Shown: positions 11,159 to 19,689 of the stretch, piece by piece | How the letters are laid out: each line of letters opens with the position of its first letter | Position numbering within the stretch: the first letter of the stretch is position 1 | Origin: Diabrotica undecimpunctata | Taxonomy: Eukaryota > Arthropoda > Insecta > Coleoptera > Chrysomelidae | Assembly (NCBI RefSeq): GCF_040954645.1 | Contig: NC_092803.1 | Span: 83,748,417 to 83,812,416 of the forward strand | DNA length: 64,000 nt | Direction: 5' to 3' | The notes under the pieces: generated by a model | What the model saw: only the letters and a program-made list of their open reading frames with translations | Told to the model about the DNA's origin: nothing | Databases searched by the model: none | Position numbers and translations under genes: made by a program

Positions 11159-11440
11159 GGGAATAAACGGCAACGAAATAGCTGAGGACTTGCTAAAAGG
11201 GGTTAAAATAGTACAGAAAATTGGATTAGAATTATAACAGGCTTCCTTACTGCACATGCGCCAATCAAGGTAAACTTCCTTATAATAGGACTGTTTTGTG
11301 GAGACTTGGGGTACAGACTCTATGGCATAAAACCTGAAATAGTTGAACTACATTTTGCATGATTGCGAGGCACTGGAATGCAAGCAGCAAACACTTTTTG
11401 GAGACTATTAAGTGACACTTGCACCAAGGGTGCAGTAAAA
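11159..11440 (+). pseudogene. LINE RNase H / C-terminal Cys-rich fragment
   Basis: The + strand shows GINGNEIAEDL near 11162, the end of a LINE-type RNase H domain. It continues with ITGFLTAHAPIKVNF near 11233 and HDCEALECKQQTLFGD near 11370, the C-terminal Cys/His block typical of I/R1-type LINEs (normally H-x-L-x-E-C-x-A-L). Frames change and stops occur. No RT is attached. Confidence 0.55.
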
Positions 11441-12913
11441 GAGTGTTTTACTATAAATTTACTGTTAATTACTTTTACTATTATAGTGTAAATGCTGGTC
11501 TTGGAAGTACATATGTCCTGAGCGGCAAACCAAAAGTAGATAAGTTTGCCCTATTGGACCTCTCTCTTATACAAAAATAAGAGGGGTATTATAGGCTGCA
11601 AGAAAACCTGAGTAACGTAATGGTTAGATTAGGACATAGTGACATAAATGAAATTAGGGATACCGCATGAATCATGACTTTTAACCACATGGTACCCAGA
11701 TACAGGCATAAAGTACCTTTCCAGTTGGCCATCTACCCACGAGAGCAATGAAGTAGAGAAAACATACAACTCAGACGGCAAGGTTACACCAGGTACACAG
11801 ACAGGTGTCAAATTGCAGAAATGTCGGATGCAGGAATTCACATAAGTGATGGAAATTTAAACATCCATATTTCAGTGCGACTTAGAGCGAGAATATTTGA
11901 GGCAGAATCGACCAATTTAATTTTTGTAATGATAGAAACTTTTTTAAGACGTTTAGATTAAGTAAATCGACAGTGATCTATATTCTCAGAATATATTGTA
12001 AATAGTTGTTATTAATAAAAGATTATAATAGTAGGTATTCTTCCTCATTTTCTTCACTAAGTTTAGGCATTCAATGTTTTCATAACTTTGATTATATAAA
12101 AAAAGTTTAAATGGAAATAATAGAGATGGGTTGTTACTTGGACATTCTGATTATATACTGAAGCCATTTTCAAGAAGTCCACTAAACAATACATGAACAA
12201 AAATTCTATAATGAATTCCATATTAAAACTAGATGTGTAACAGAACTTTTTATGTATGGAAGAGAAGGTTTAGGGACTATTTTATCCAATGGAAGCGGCT
12301 GTAAAAATTGAAAAGATTCAACCCTTCTAACCTACAGCAACATTCTATTACCTACCGAGAAATCAAAATGAAGACAATTTTGAAGATGAATTGCTAAATA
12401 AAGACAGTATTGAACTTTCTGAAGCTGAAGATGTTTGAGCTAACTTTATATATTTTAGTGTTATGGAGAAACCTCAGAAGAAACATTTATATAAATTTGT
12501 CATTCTTTATATAATTTAATTTATTCCTGCCACCAGAAACTATAATCAAAAGAGATATTAAAACATTAGTGTGATCTCTTTGACAATTAATCAAATATTT
12601 AGAAATAAATTTTACGTTTATCTTACAGATAAGTAACCGCAACATAATTTGACGTGAAAAGACGGGTGGGTACATTTTATTCTACGAATAAATGTCTATC
12701 CTTCAGATAACTGTTACGTAGGACAATATTTATCTGGAGATGAAAAGTCCGGCCCCTTCATGCAAGAAGTTTATTTTTTTTTAAATTGAAAAATTTAACT
12801 TTTAAATATTTTGAAAGTTGTTTGTCTTTCGTTTGTTGATTGTTGTGATTATGGAGAGTAGGGTATTGGGACATTTCTATTGGGACATATTCAAGTTTAT
12901 TAAACAAACTTAC
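11441..12913. other. Unassigned DNA, partly intronic to the exon at 12914-13344
   Basis: No protein family or repeat is recognised. If the neighbouring exon is real, the sequence just below 12914 is its downstream intron (minus strand). Confidence 0.3.
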
Positions 12914-13344
12914 CTTTCATCAGCACATCCTGCGGCAAGATCCAATTCATGAACTGCGTGGTTAAATTATATAAACCACTCATTCCTTTGGGATTGAACT
13001 TGACACCTCCTGATAGATACTTATGATTATCTACAAAATCTGTATAGTTTGGCAGAACGCTTTTGAGGTCATCCAGAACGACCTTCATGTTGCTTTTGAT
13101 CGTATCTAAGCTATTAGAGAATCCTCCTCCACCACTGGACAAACCAATGGCCAAACATAACACCAGGCACGTCAGAGAAAAACTAACAATGTTGATGGAC
13201 AACCTGCTTATATTTGGTGCAGAAGGTTTCATTTTGGAACGAATCATTTTTGATATTTGGAAATTGAAAGTTATCTGGTTTACAAGGGGGTCATTTTGTT
13301 TTGGAGTTGTTGATCAGTCAATAATTTGTAGCAGTTGGAAGCAC
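12914..13344 (-). CDS. Candidate host-gene exon: signal-anchor-containing, prominin-like N-terminus
   Basis: On the minus strand a pyrimidine-rich TTTTGTTTTGTTACAG acceptor ends at 13345 and a consensus AAAG/GTAAGT donor starts at 12913, bounding a 431-base exon. Translation can begin at the ATG at 13247 (or the second one at 13232), leaving about 97 bases of 5' UTR and 111 codons, ending in phase 1. The protein has a basic start, a hydrophobic segment (about residues 18-38, a signal peptide or anchor), a Gly-rich linker, then LPNYTDFVDNHK and GMSGLYNLTTQFMNWILPQD. The latter resembles the extracellular N-terminus of prominin family membrane proteins (NY-T ... LY-N ... F ... P). The exon contains no stops, unlike its surroundings. 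The prominin assignment is tentative; the exon structure is firmer. Confidence 0.5.
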
Positions 13345-14320
13345 CTGTAACAAAACAAAATACATCAGTAACATAAGGCTAAGAATGTAGATAGGTAATG
13401 AAGATTAAAACTTAATTCATGACAAATTCGCAATTACGCTAGGTCGCAATTATAATTACGATGAATGACGTCTACTTTGTAGGAGGCACCACATGGCATC
13501 TTTGTTGAACAATTCGATTTCGTAAATTACTAATTTTGGGTTTTTTTATCTCTGATTTAACTTTTGCAAATTTACTGTCATCGCCATCAGGGCTATAAAA
13601 TGTATAAGTCAAGTCATATTTTTGTGAATATTTTTTTTGGTTACTATATTTTTAGATAGAATAAAAAACATTCGCTACCAGAAAAAGTTATTCTAAATCT
13701 TATGTCTACATAAAAACTTGGTGTCATTTAAATACACGCTGAAACAATAAGGAATTACAACAAATGCTTTTTATTTTATAATATGTCGTCGACTATAAAA
13801 TAAGTTTTAAAAAATATAGTTAGACAGCTCGTTGGTAATAAAGTTTATGATAGATAACCTCTCCAAACTTTTAGTATCACTTCATTAGGCCGAGTCTGAC
13901 ACAGTTTCCCTCTGCGACTTTTTTGGTTCTGGAGCGTTTTTCCTAAAATTTTCCGATGGGCACTTTAGAGAACTCGTTTTTGAAAGAAATTGAAAAGATA
14001 TTTTGGTCCCTTCTCCAGATTCTGATAAGGAAATCAACGACGATGAGTTGGTAAATCCAACAAGAAGTTCCGAGAGAAGTAGAAATTTTTATATAAAAAA
14101 CATAAAGTGCACAGTCAACCCTCAATTCCAGGAATGAAACAATAATTTTCAAAAACCCAAAACTTTTAAAACAACATATGTTTTCTGGTCCTAGAGTAAT
14201 CAGTATAACTTTGAGTTAAGAAATTTTTGGAAACAAAATTTTGAAAAAGTATCACAGTTGGTCTAAGATGTATACATAATACCAGTTCAATTTTATATAC
14301 AATTTATTTCAAGACTTAGT
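13345..14320. other. Unassigned DNA upstream of the host exon
   Basis: Probably an intron or upstream region of the candidate host gene. No repeat family or coding pattern was recognised. Confidence 0.3.
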
Positions 14321-14962
14321 GTAAGCGTGAGCGCCCACCAAATTGCCGTGACATGTAACATGGCAGTGACAGGGCACCGGCATGGCACTGGCGTAGCAGC
14401 TAGCGCACACTAAAATAGCATGACATTAAAAAGGCTAGTTAAATTCAAAATATCATCCTCTGAGGGTGAAGTTATGAAGTTATGCTTACGCTTCTAAACG
14501 CCAACAATATGAACAAAACTCGTCCACAACGTCAGTTTTGGGTATACCCTTATTGGAAAGAGATGTAAGGGCACAGTGGATTTTCACGAAATCCAGTGTG
14601 CTAGTCACGAAATCTAGTGGCGAAATTTCAATCCTTCTACAAAATTCCGGACTTGCGTTGTCATAAATACCTGGAAATTTATGAATTAATGAGACAAAAC
14701 GAATATTAAATTCTAGACTATCTTCCATATTTAAATTTTTCAACAAACACATATACAAAATGTAAGTAGCACGTGGCAAAAACTAAAACACGCTCTATTT
14801 TTAACGACGTGACGTAGCAAGCTGCATGACGTCACTGTCACTGTCATTTTGGTGTGTGCTGAATCATTCATTTGCATTAGTTATGTTTTAAGTAACATGC
14901 TAGACGCGCGCTACTTGTTGCTTGCCACTTGCCATGTCAGTTTGGTGGTCGCTCTCCCTTAC
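14321..14962. mobile_element. Non-autonomous PIF/Harbinger-type element
   Basis: GTAAGCGTGAGCGCCCACCA at 14321 and the reverse complement of 14938-14962 (GTAAGGGAGAGCGACCACCA) form 25-bp terminal inverted repeats with about four mismatches. Subterminal blocks such as GGCATGGCACTGGCGTAGC / GACATGGCAAGTGGCAAGC are also inverted. The 642-bp element carries part of a MADF-domain gene on its minus strand, the usual second gene of PIF/Harbinger transposons, but no DDE nuclease. A clear 3-bp target duplication could not be fixed. Confidence 0.6.
14486..14728 (-). pseudogene. MADF-domain protein fragment
   Basis: Starting at the internal Met at 14728, the minus-strand frame reads M-E-D-S-L-E-F then NIRFVSLIHKFPGIYDNASP. 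This is the N-terminal helix of a MADF (Myb/SANT-like) DNA-binding domain, where F-I-x-L-I-x-x-x-P-x-L-(Y/W)-D is diagnostic. The rest of the domain (the D-x-W-x-x-I and C-K-x-x-W-x-x-L-R helices) is missing. The frame continues about 50 residues without MADF similarity, so the domain is truncated by an internal deletion. In autonomous Harbingers this protein helps the transposase reach the nucleus and bind DNA. Confidence 0.5.
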
Positions 14963-15053
14963 GTTGAAGAAAACGAGAAGCATGCATTCAACGACAGAAA
15001 GTCAGATGTTAACATTTCATGTTGTTTAGTGATAGTTTACAAATAAGCAAATA

Positions 15054-15378
15054 ATAATAATAGTCTCCCGTTTTATACCGCTGTCGCGGCTTTGGGAGTA
15101 TAGCAGGGTAGTCTGCTATATCTAGGGCCTACGGTATACAAGGAAGGTAACATGGCCAGTGCTACTATACAAGGAAGGTAACATGGCCAGTGCTACGCTT
15201 CAACCGTCTATTATTACCCCTGGTTTTACCCAAGGTACTCATTTTTATTCAGGCTGAGTCGACCTAGGGCCTATAGACATTTTTAAAATGTCTAGATGTT
15301 CTTGCCGGCGGTGGGATTCGAACCCCGGACCACCGGCTTGCGAGTCAAGCATCCTACCGCTTGCGCTACGCAGGCCCT
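15054..15378 (-). mobile_element. tRNA-derived SINE with 11-bp target-site duplications
   Basis: Read on the minus strand from 15378, the head is a tRNA-like sequence with an A-box-like TAGCGCAAGCGGTAGGATGC and a perfect B box GGTTCGAATCC, so an internal RNA polymerase III promoter is expected. The body carries a 31-base tandem duplication (unit TATACAAGGAAGGTAACATG..., 15134-15195), and the 3' tail is TATTATTATTATT. ATAAGCAAATA flanks both sides (15043-15053 and 15379-15389), the direct repeat left by LINE-type retrotransposition. The intact target duplication shows a fairly recent insertion. It is not a functional tRNA gene: the acceptor stem does not close. Confidence 0.85.
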
Positions 15379-15389
15379 ATAAGCAAATA

Positions 15390-16396
15390 TTAACTCGAAA
15401 AAAAAAAACGACTAACCACAGTAAACATTTAAACATTGAACATTTTGTCACCTTTGCGTCTAAATTTGAAAATGAATGAGACTTGCGGTCAGTTTTAAAC
15501 TACCATTTAGTCCTTCTTTAATACAAAGGTTGTAGCAAAGTACAAGATATTTTCTTTAAAATTATTGAAAACAAAACCATAACTCCAAAAAAGTAAATTT
15601 GATATTTTTACAACTCACTACAGTTATGAGGAAAACAAAATATTCAACTTCATTACTTTCAGACATGTGCGATACGTTATCTGTATCAGTAATAATATTG
15701 ATCATTAGACTAAGATATTTATGCATGTGTATAATGGCATATGTCAAAACCTAAATTTGCATTTACATATTATGTAAATACAAAGTTTTTAAATTGCGTA
15801 TTTTGCTAGATGCGTCTCGTTATGAGGCATATTTTTCATAGCATATATTTAGCAAAAAAACGTTTAACCTATGTTTTTTATTTCTAACAGTATTTTCAAT
15901 ATTCATAACCTCACTTCTTCCAAAGCCACGTTCCCAATTTTATGCATGTAGGAATCTTACAAAACTTAACTAATTTTAATAATAATTCTAGTTCACTTTA
16001 TCCTTGTCATCTGCTATTTGTTTCATTGTGATTTTGTAAAATAATTGGCAAGGAATTTAACCCCTCTTGACATCTGTCTAATACAGGCTGTGTTATATTT
16101 TAGTTTATCTAATAATTTATTTAATAATTTGAATAAGTTGTGGAATTTATGGGATAATGTAGAACTAAATAACTGCAGCTGTCTTTAAGACCTACCCACA
16201 TACTCTGAAGGCAACAAGAAGACCTAGCCACATAATCTAGAGGCAACATCTTAACAGAAGCAAGCAACCACATGAAGCCATAAGTATTATTTAAATTTGT
16301 TTATTGTAAAGCTTTAGACTGGGTTTGTTTTTGCAAACTAGATATTATTTTGTTTTATGTTGAATAGATTAGTTAATATATATAATAACGGATTTA
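15390..16396. other. Unassigned AT-rich DNA
   Basis: No recognisable genes or repeats. Confidence 0.3.
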
Positions 16397-16399
16397 TTA

Positions 16400-16655
16400 C
16401 GGCTGTCGCCGCTTCTCCGCCCCCAATTTCCATCTTTTTCTGTCATATGCAGTTGCCTCTTCTAAGTCTCTTGCCGCCATTGCTTCATCAATATCGTTGC
16501 GCCAACTTCTCCGTGGTCGTCCTCTCTTTCTTCTTTCAGGAGGGATCCATTCCAGTACTCTCCTAGGCCATCTGTACTCTGGCATTCTTTTAACATGTCC
16601 GAACCAGATTAATTGTTTTCTTTCTATGTCATCATTGATATTTCTCTCCATTTTT
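16400..16655 (-). pseudogene. LINE C-terminal fragment
   Basis: The minus strand encodes an open C-terminal LINE segment: M-E-R-N-I-N-D-D-I-E, then KQLIWFGHVKRMPEYRWPRR near 16610, RRKRGRPRRSWRNDIDEAM near 16520 and YDRKRWKLGAEKRR near 16430. The F-G-H-V-x-R-M and K-R-G-R-P-R-x-x-W-R-x-x-I motifs are diagnostic of the tail after the RT domain in RTE-like and related LINEs. It is cut off sharply upstream at about 16655, typical of 5'-truncated insertion. Confidence 0.8.
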
Positions 16656-16659
16656 CCAT

Positions 16660-17190
16660 AGATTAGTTAATTCATTGTTCTATTTGTTACCAACTGAATT
16701 TTCATTGTTTAATTCATAGTTTAAGACAAGACGGATCCACATTTGAGAGACTGAGCTAGGCGAAGCAGAGACGATAAGCTCCCATAGTTGATTGAGGTAT
16801 TATTTTATAATAGTATTTCAATTCTTTTTTGTAGTCTTATCGTTACAATATTATTTCCCCTTAACAGAATAGTAAATGAAGTTGCAATTGTAGGTAATTT
16901 TGGTTAAATTTACCTGTATAAGCATTTCTACAGAAAATGTGTTACCTTAACAGTTTGATATGTGAGGGGAAGAAGGAGCTATAAAATAGGCAGTAGCTAC
17001 TGCCTATTTGAAACAACCATCACTAGTAGAAGAAAACGATATGAAAGCAAACATAAAGGAGAGACCCAAAGAAAAAGTTAAGAAGCATGAGCTAAGAAAA
17101 GAAACAACGAAAATGTAAAAAAAAGAACAGCTTGACATGGAGATAGAAAATGAATGAGAAGCAATAGGTAAAATGGAAGAGGAATAGGGA
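16660..17190. other. Unassigned DNA with a small palindrome
   Basis: TAGGCAGTAGCTACTGCCTA at 16987-17006 is a perfect 20-bp palindrome. Nothing else is recognised. Confidence 0.35.
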
Positions 17191-17194
17191 AGAT

Positions 17195-17720
17195 TTAAAG
17201 AAAATGATGATCAAAATAGCACAACAAGTATGTGGGCATACAATAACGAAAGAAGGAAACTGACAACATCGTGGAATGAAGAAATAAAAAGAGAAATAAA
17301 AGAATAAACTATGGAAGAGTATATTACCAGAGAAAACACAACAAAAATATGAAAAATTCAAAGGACAAAAAAATCAAAATTAAGGAAACAGTAAAAAATG
17401 AGAAGAAGAAAATTTGGGACAAATTAGGAGAAAAAACGGAAGAAAAAAAACAGCAAAGAAAATGTAAAATTATTTTATAGAACACCGAAAAATCTAAGAA
17501 ACAAAAAAGAGATAAAATTAAAACACATAATAAATAAGAAAAGAACAATAATAACAGGGGAACAGGGTATTTTGGTCACTTGCTACACAGAGAGCAAGAG
17601 AAGTAGCAGAAAAAGAAAACAAAGGACTTAGAAGATATAAGAAAAATATTAAAATACTGGTAATACAGAAGCTATAAAAGACGAAGAGTTAGAAGAGGCA
17701 TTAAGAAGATATGAGATTCT
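17195..17720 (+). pseudogene. LINE linker fragment leading into the RT
   Basis: The + strand resembles the Lys/Glu-rich linker between endonuclease and RT of an insect LINE. Pieces include T-T-S-W-N-E-E-I-K, N-E-K-K-K-I-W-D-K-L-G-E-K and R-T-P-K-N-L-R-N-K-K-E. It ends near 17678 with DEELEEALRRY, the motif that normally precedes the first RT block. Many stops and frameshifts are present. The long poly-Phe frames on the opposite strand are shadows of this A-rich sense strand. Confidence 0.55.
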
Positions 17721-17825
17721 ACCTCTCTATTCAGGGTCCAGGCCAAGTAATTTAACCATCATTTTTAATAACATAACCCACTTAACAACTTGTTGGTTAC
17801 ACTTTTCGCACAATTTCTTTTTTAA

Positions 17826-17920
17826 AAACGATTTCCGGAGTTGACATCGAAACGTCAAACAGTAGTTAAAAATGTAATTTTCATTACAATCAATTGTGGC
17901 TTATTCCCATATAAATATAG
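17826..17920 (+). repeat. Degraded Penelope-type terminal repeat, split by the gypsy element
   Basis: AACGATTTCCGGAG...TCGAAACGTC, then CAATTGTGGCTTATTCCCAT, is the reverse complement of the repeat seen at 7447-7560 and 57165-57256. It stops at the gypsy insertion point. The sequence after the gypsy element (TATTTAACTT, 24279) plausibly continues the same repeat. It gives a relative date: the gypsy insertion is younger. Confidence 0.5.
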
Positions 17921-18287
17921 TGTTACGTAAAAATATGAGTCATAGTTTTAACCTTTAAAACATGTTTTTATTCACTAATAATTCTGTTTTATTGTAGAAA
18001 TTTTGGCGAAAGATCTAGATTCAAATTATGGTGAATCATCCAACTAGATGCTTCTCGATTTTTCGATGCAAGACAATGCGATCTTTCGATGCTGTTCTAG
18101 TATATCAGGATTTCGTATATAAATACAACATTTTTATATGGAGGGACAGTTAATTCTCAAGACCCGCGCTCGCGAATTTGTTACGTACGGATATAATAAA
18201 TTATTGTCAGATAAGTTAATATAAATAAAGAAATAAATTAAATCCGTAAGTGTTATAAATATTGAACCTTTTAATAAATTCACAACA
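17921..18287 (+). repeat. 5' LTR of the gypsy element
   Basis: It starts TGTTACGTAA and ends TTCACAACA. A TATATAAATA box lies near 18115, with a candidate start region (GGACAGTTAATTC) about 30 bases on. AATAAA-type polyadenylation signals lie near 18222-18234. It reads identical to 23908-24274. It supplies promoter and RNA 3'-end functions. Confidence 0.95.
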
Positions 18288-18289
18288 AA

Positions 18290-18307
18290 TGGTGTCAGAG
18301 TGAGATC
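18290..18307 (+). promoter_or_regulatory. Primer-binding site (tRNA-Leu type)
   Basis: TGGTGTCAGAGTGAGATC begins two bases after the LTR. It resembles TGGTGTCAGAAGTGGGA, the complement of a tRNA-Leu 3' end used by mdg3/Micropia-type elements, apart from one missing A and a mismatch. Confidence 0.75.
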
Positions 18308-18363
18308 GAACATAAATTAGACTTATAATAATAATACAAGTGAATATAAAATAAATTGTGAAA

Positions 18364-19689
18364 ATGGCTACGATTTATGAGCTGACAGTGACTAATTTAA
18401 GAAGACATCTTGAAGACAGAGAATTAGCTTCCACCGCAAAAAAGGCTGAGTTAGTCCAACGACTAAAGAACGCTTTGCTAGAAGAAGGTCTAGATCCAGA
18501 GACTTATATATTTGAAGACGCTGTCATCTCGTCGATTTCGAAATTGGAGAACAAAGTTTCTGACGATATTTCGAAAGTTTCTTCTGATGTAGCCAAAGTT
18601 TCTGGTGATGTAGCCAAAGTTTCTGGTGATGTAGCCAAAGTTTCCGGCGACATCGCATCATTGGAGAACAAAGTATCCGGCGAAATCGCTTCTTTAGAAA
18701 GCAAAGTTTCTAACGAGATTTCTTCTCTGGAAAGCAAAGTTTCTGCTAACATCTCTAAAGTCACTTCAGAGATATCTGCTCTTGACGATAGAGTGTCTTC
18801 GTTAAAAAACCAAGTTGCTGCCGATATGTTGGCCTTCGAAGAAAAGATATGGAAAGAGATGGAAAGGAAGATGGAGGAAACAGGGACAGCAGAGAGAGGT
18901 AACAATCCGATTACAGTGGAGATAAAAGAAGACGAGACGAAATGTAAGTTGGAGACACGGCCGAAATTTGAAGGAAGTGGAGGTTCTATTCATGTTAAAG
19001 TCCCAACTTTCGACGGAAAATCATCATGGAACAACTACATGAAACAGTTCGAATCAGCCGCAAGAGCGCATGGATGGTCTGAAAAAGAAAAGGCTGTAAA
19101 CCTGACTATCGCTCTTCGAGGAGATGCCTTAGATGTGCTTCAGACCATAGCCGTAGAGGAGACCGATGATTTCGAACAACTGAAGAAGAGGTTAAATATG
19201 CGATATGGCCACGAACATTTGGAGCATGTATATCAGTCGCAGCTTAAAAATCGTAGACAGAAGAAAGATGAGGCTCTTCAAGAATATGAAGTAGATATTG
19301 CCAGATTAGTACGATATGCTTATCCAACAGCTCCCGAAGACATGATGGAAAAGTTGGCCGTTCAAACGTTTATTGATGGTCTTCGTGATCATGAAATGCA
19401 GAGAACACTGCGATTAGCTCGTCACAAGACGCTGGTTGATGTCTTATCCGCCGCCCTCGAATACGAGTCAGCTACGCAGGCCTCTGGCGGGTACAGTAAA
19501 GTTAGGACTGTAAAAGAGGAAGGAGATGAAGATAAACTTGACCAGCTCGTTAATATGATGAAAAGCATGACATACAAGAAAACGAAGACCATCAGATGCT
19601 GGAATTGTGGCGAAATAGGACACGTACGAAGCTCCTGTAAGCACCCTAGGTATGACGCAAATCAAGAAACTCACCATCAGGAAAACTAG
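18364..19689 (+). CDS. gag: Gag polyprotein with N-terminal SAP domain, coiled coil, capsid and zinc knuckle
   Basis: The ATG at 18364 opens a 441-residue frame. Residues about 4-38 form a SAP-type helix-loop-helix (TVTNLRRHLEDRELASTAKK then L-V-Q-R-L), a nucleic-acid-binding motif best known from chromatin proteins. Residues about 55-165 are a coiled coil; at DNA level it includes a 21-base unit (SGDVAKV) repeated about three times at 18583-18645. About 205-370 is a retrotransposon capsid domain (PTFDGKSSWNNYMKQFESAA, then LRGDALDVL). A CCHC zinc knuckle CWNCGEIGHVRSSC lies near 19597. Gag assembles the particle and packages element RNA. It ends at TAG 19687-19689, overlapping the Pol frame by about 34 bases in the -1 frame. 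Confidence 0.93.
   Translation: MATIYELTVTNLRRHLEDRELASTAKKAELVQRLKNALLEEGLDPETYIFEDAVISSISKLENKVSDDISKVSSDVAKVSGDVAKVSGDVAKVSGDIASLENKVSGEIASLESKVSNEISSLESKVSANISKVTSEISALDDRVSSLKNQVAADMLAFEEKIWKEMERKMEETGTAERGNNPITVEIKEDETKCKLETRPKFEGSGGSIHVKVPTFDGKSSWNNYMKQFESAARAHGWSEKEKAVNLTIALRGDALDVLQTIAVEETDDFEQLKKRLNMRYGHEHLEHVYQSQLKNRRQKKDEALQEYEVDIARLVRYAYPTAPEDMMEKLAVQTFIDGLRDHEMQRTLRLARHKTLVDVLSAALEYESATQASGGYSKVRTVKEEGDEDKLDQLVNMMKSMTYKKTKTIRCWNCGEIGHVRSSCKHPRYDANQETHHQEN

Noticed and set aside
15288..15479. Open frame with G-F-E-P-type residues, and a possible tRNA gene on the minus strand
   Set aside because: The sequence is the tRNA-like head of a SINE with target-site duplications. The acceptor stem does not close, so no functional tRNA is called.
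17092..17548. Two Phe/Ser-rich, membrane-like open frames on the minus strand
   Set aside because: They are antisense to a Lys/Glu-rich LINE linker. The hydrophobicity comes from poly-T and does not indicate a real membrane protein.
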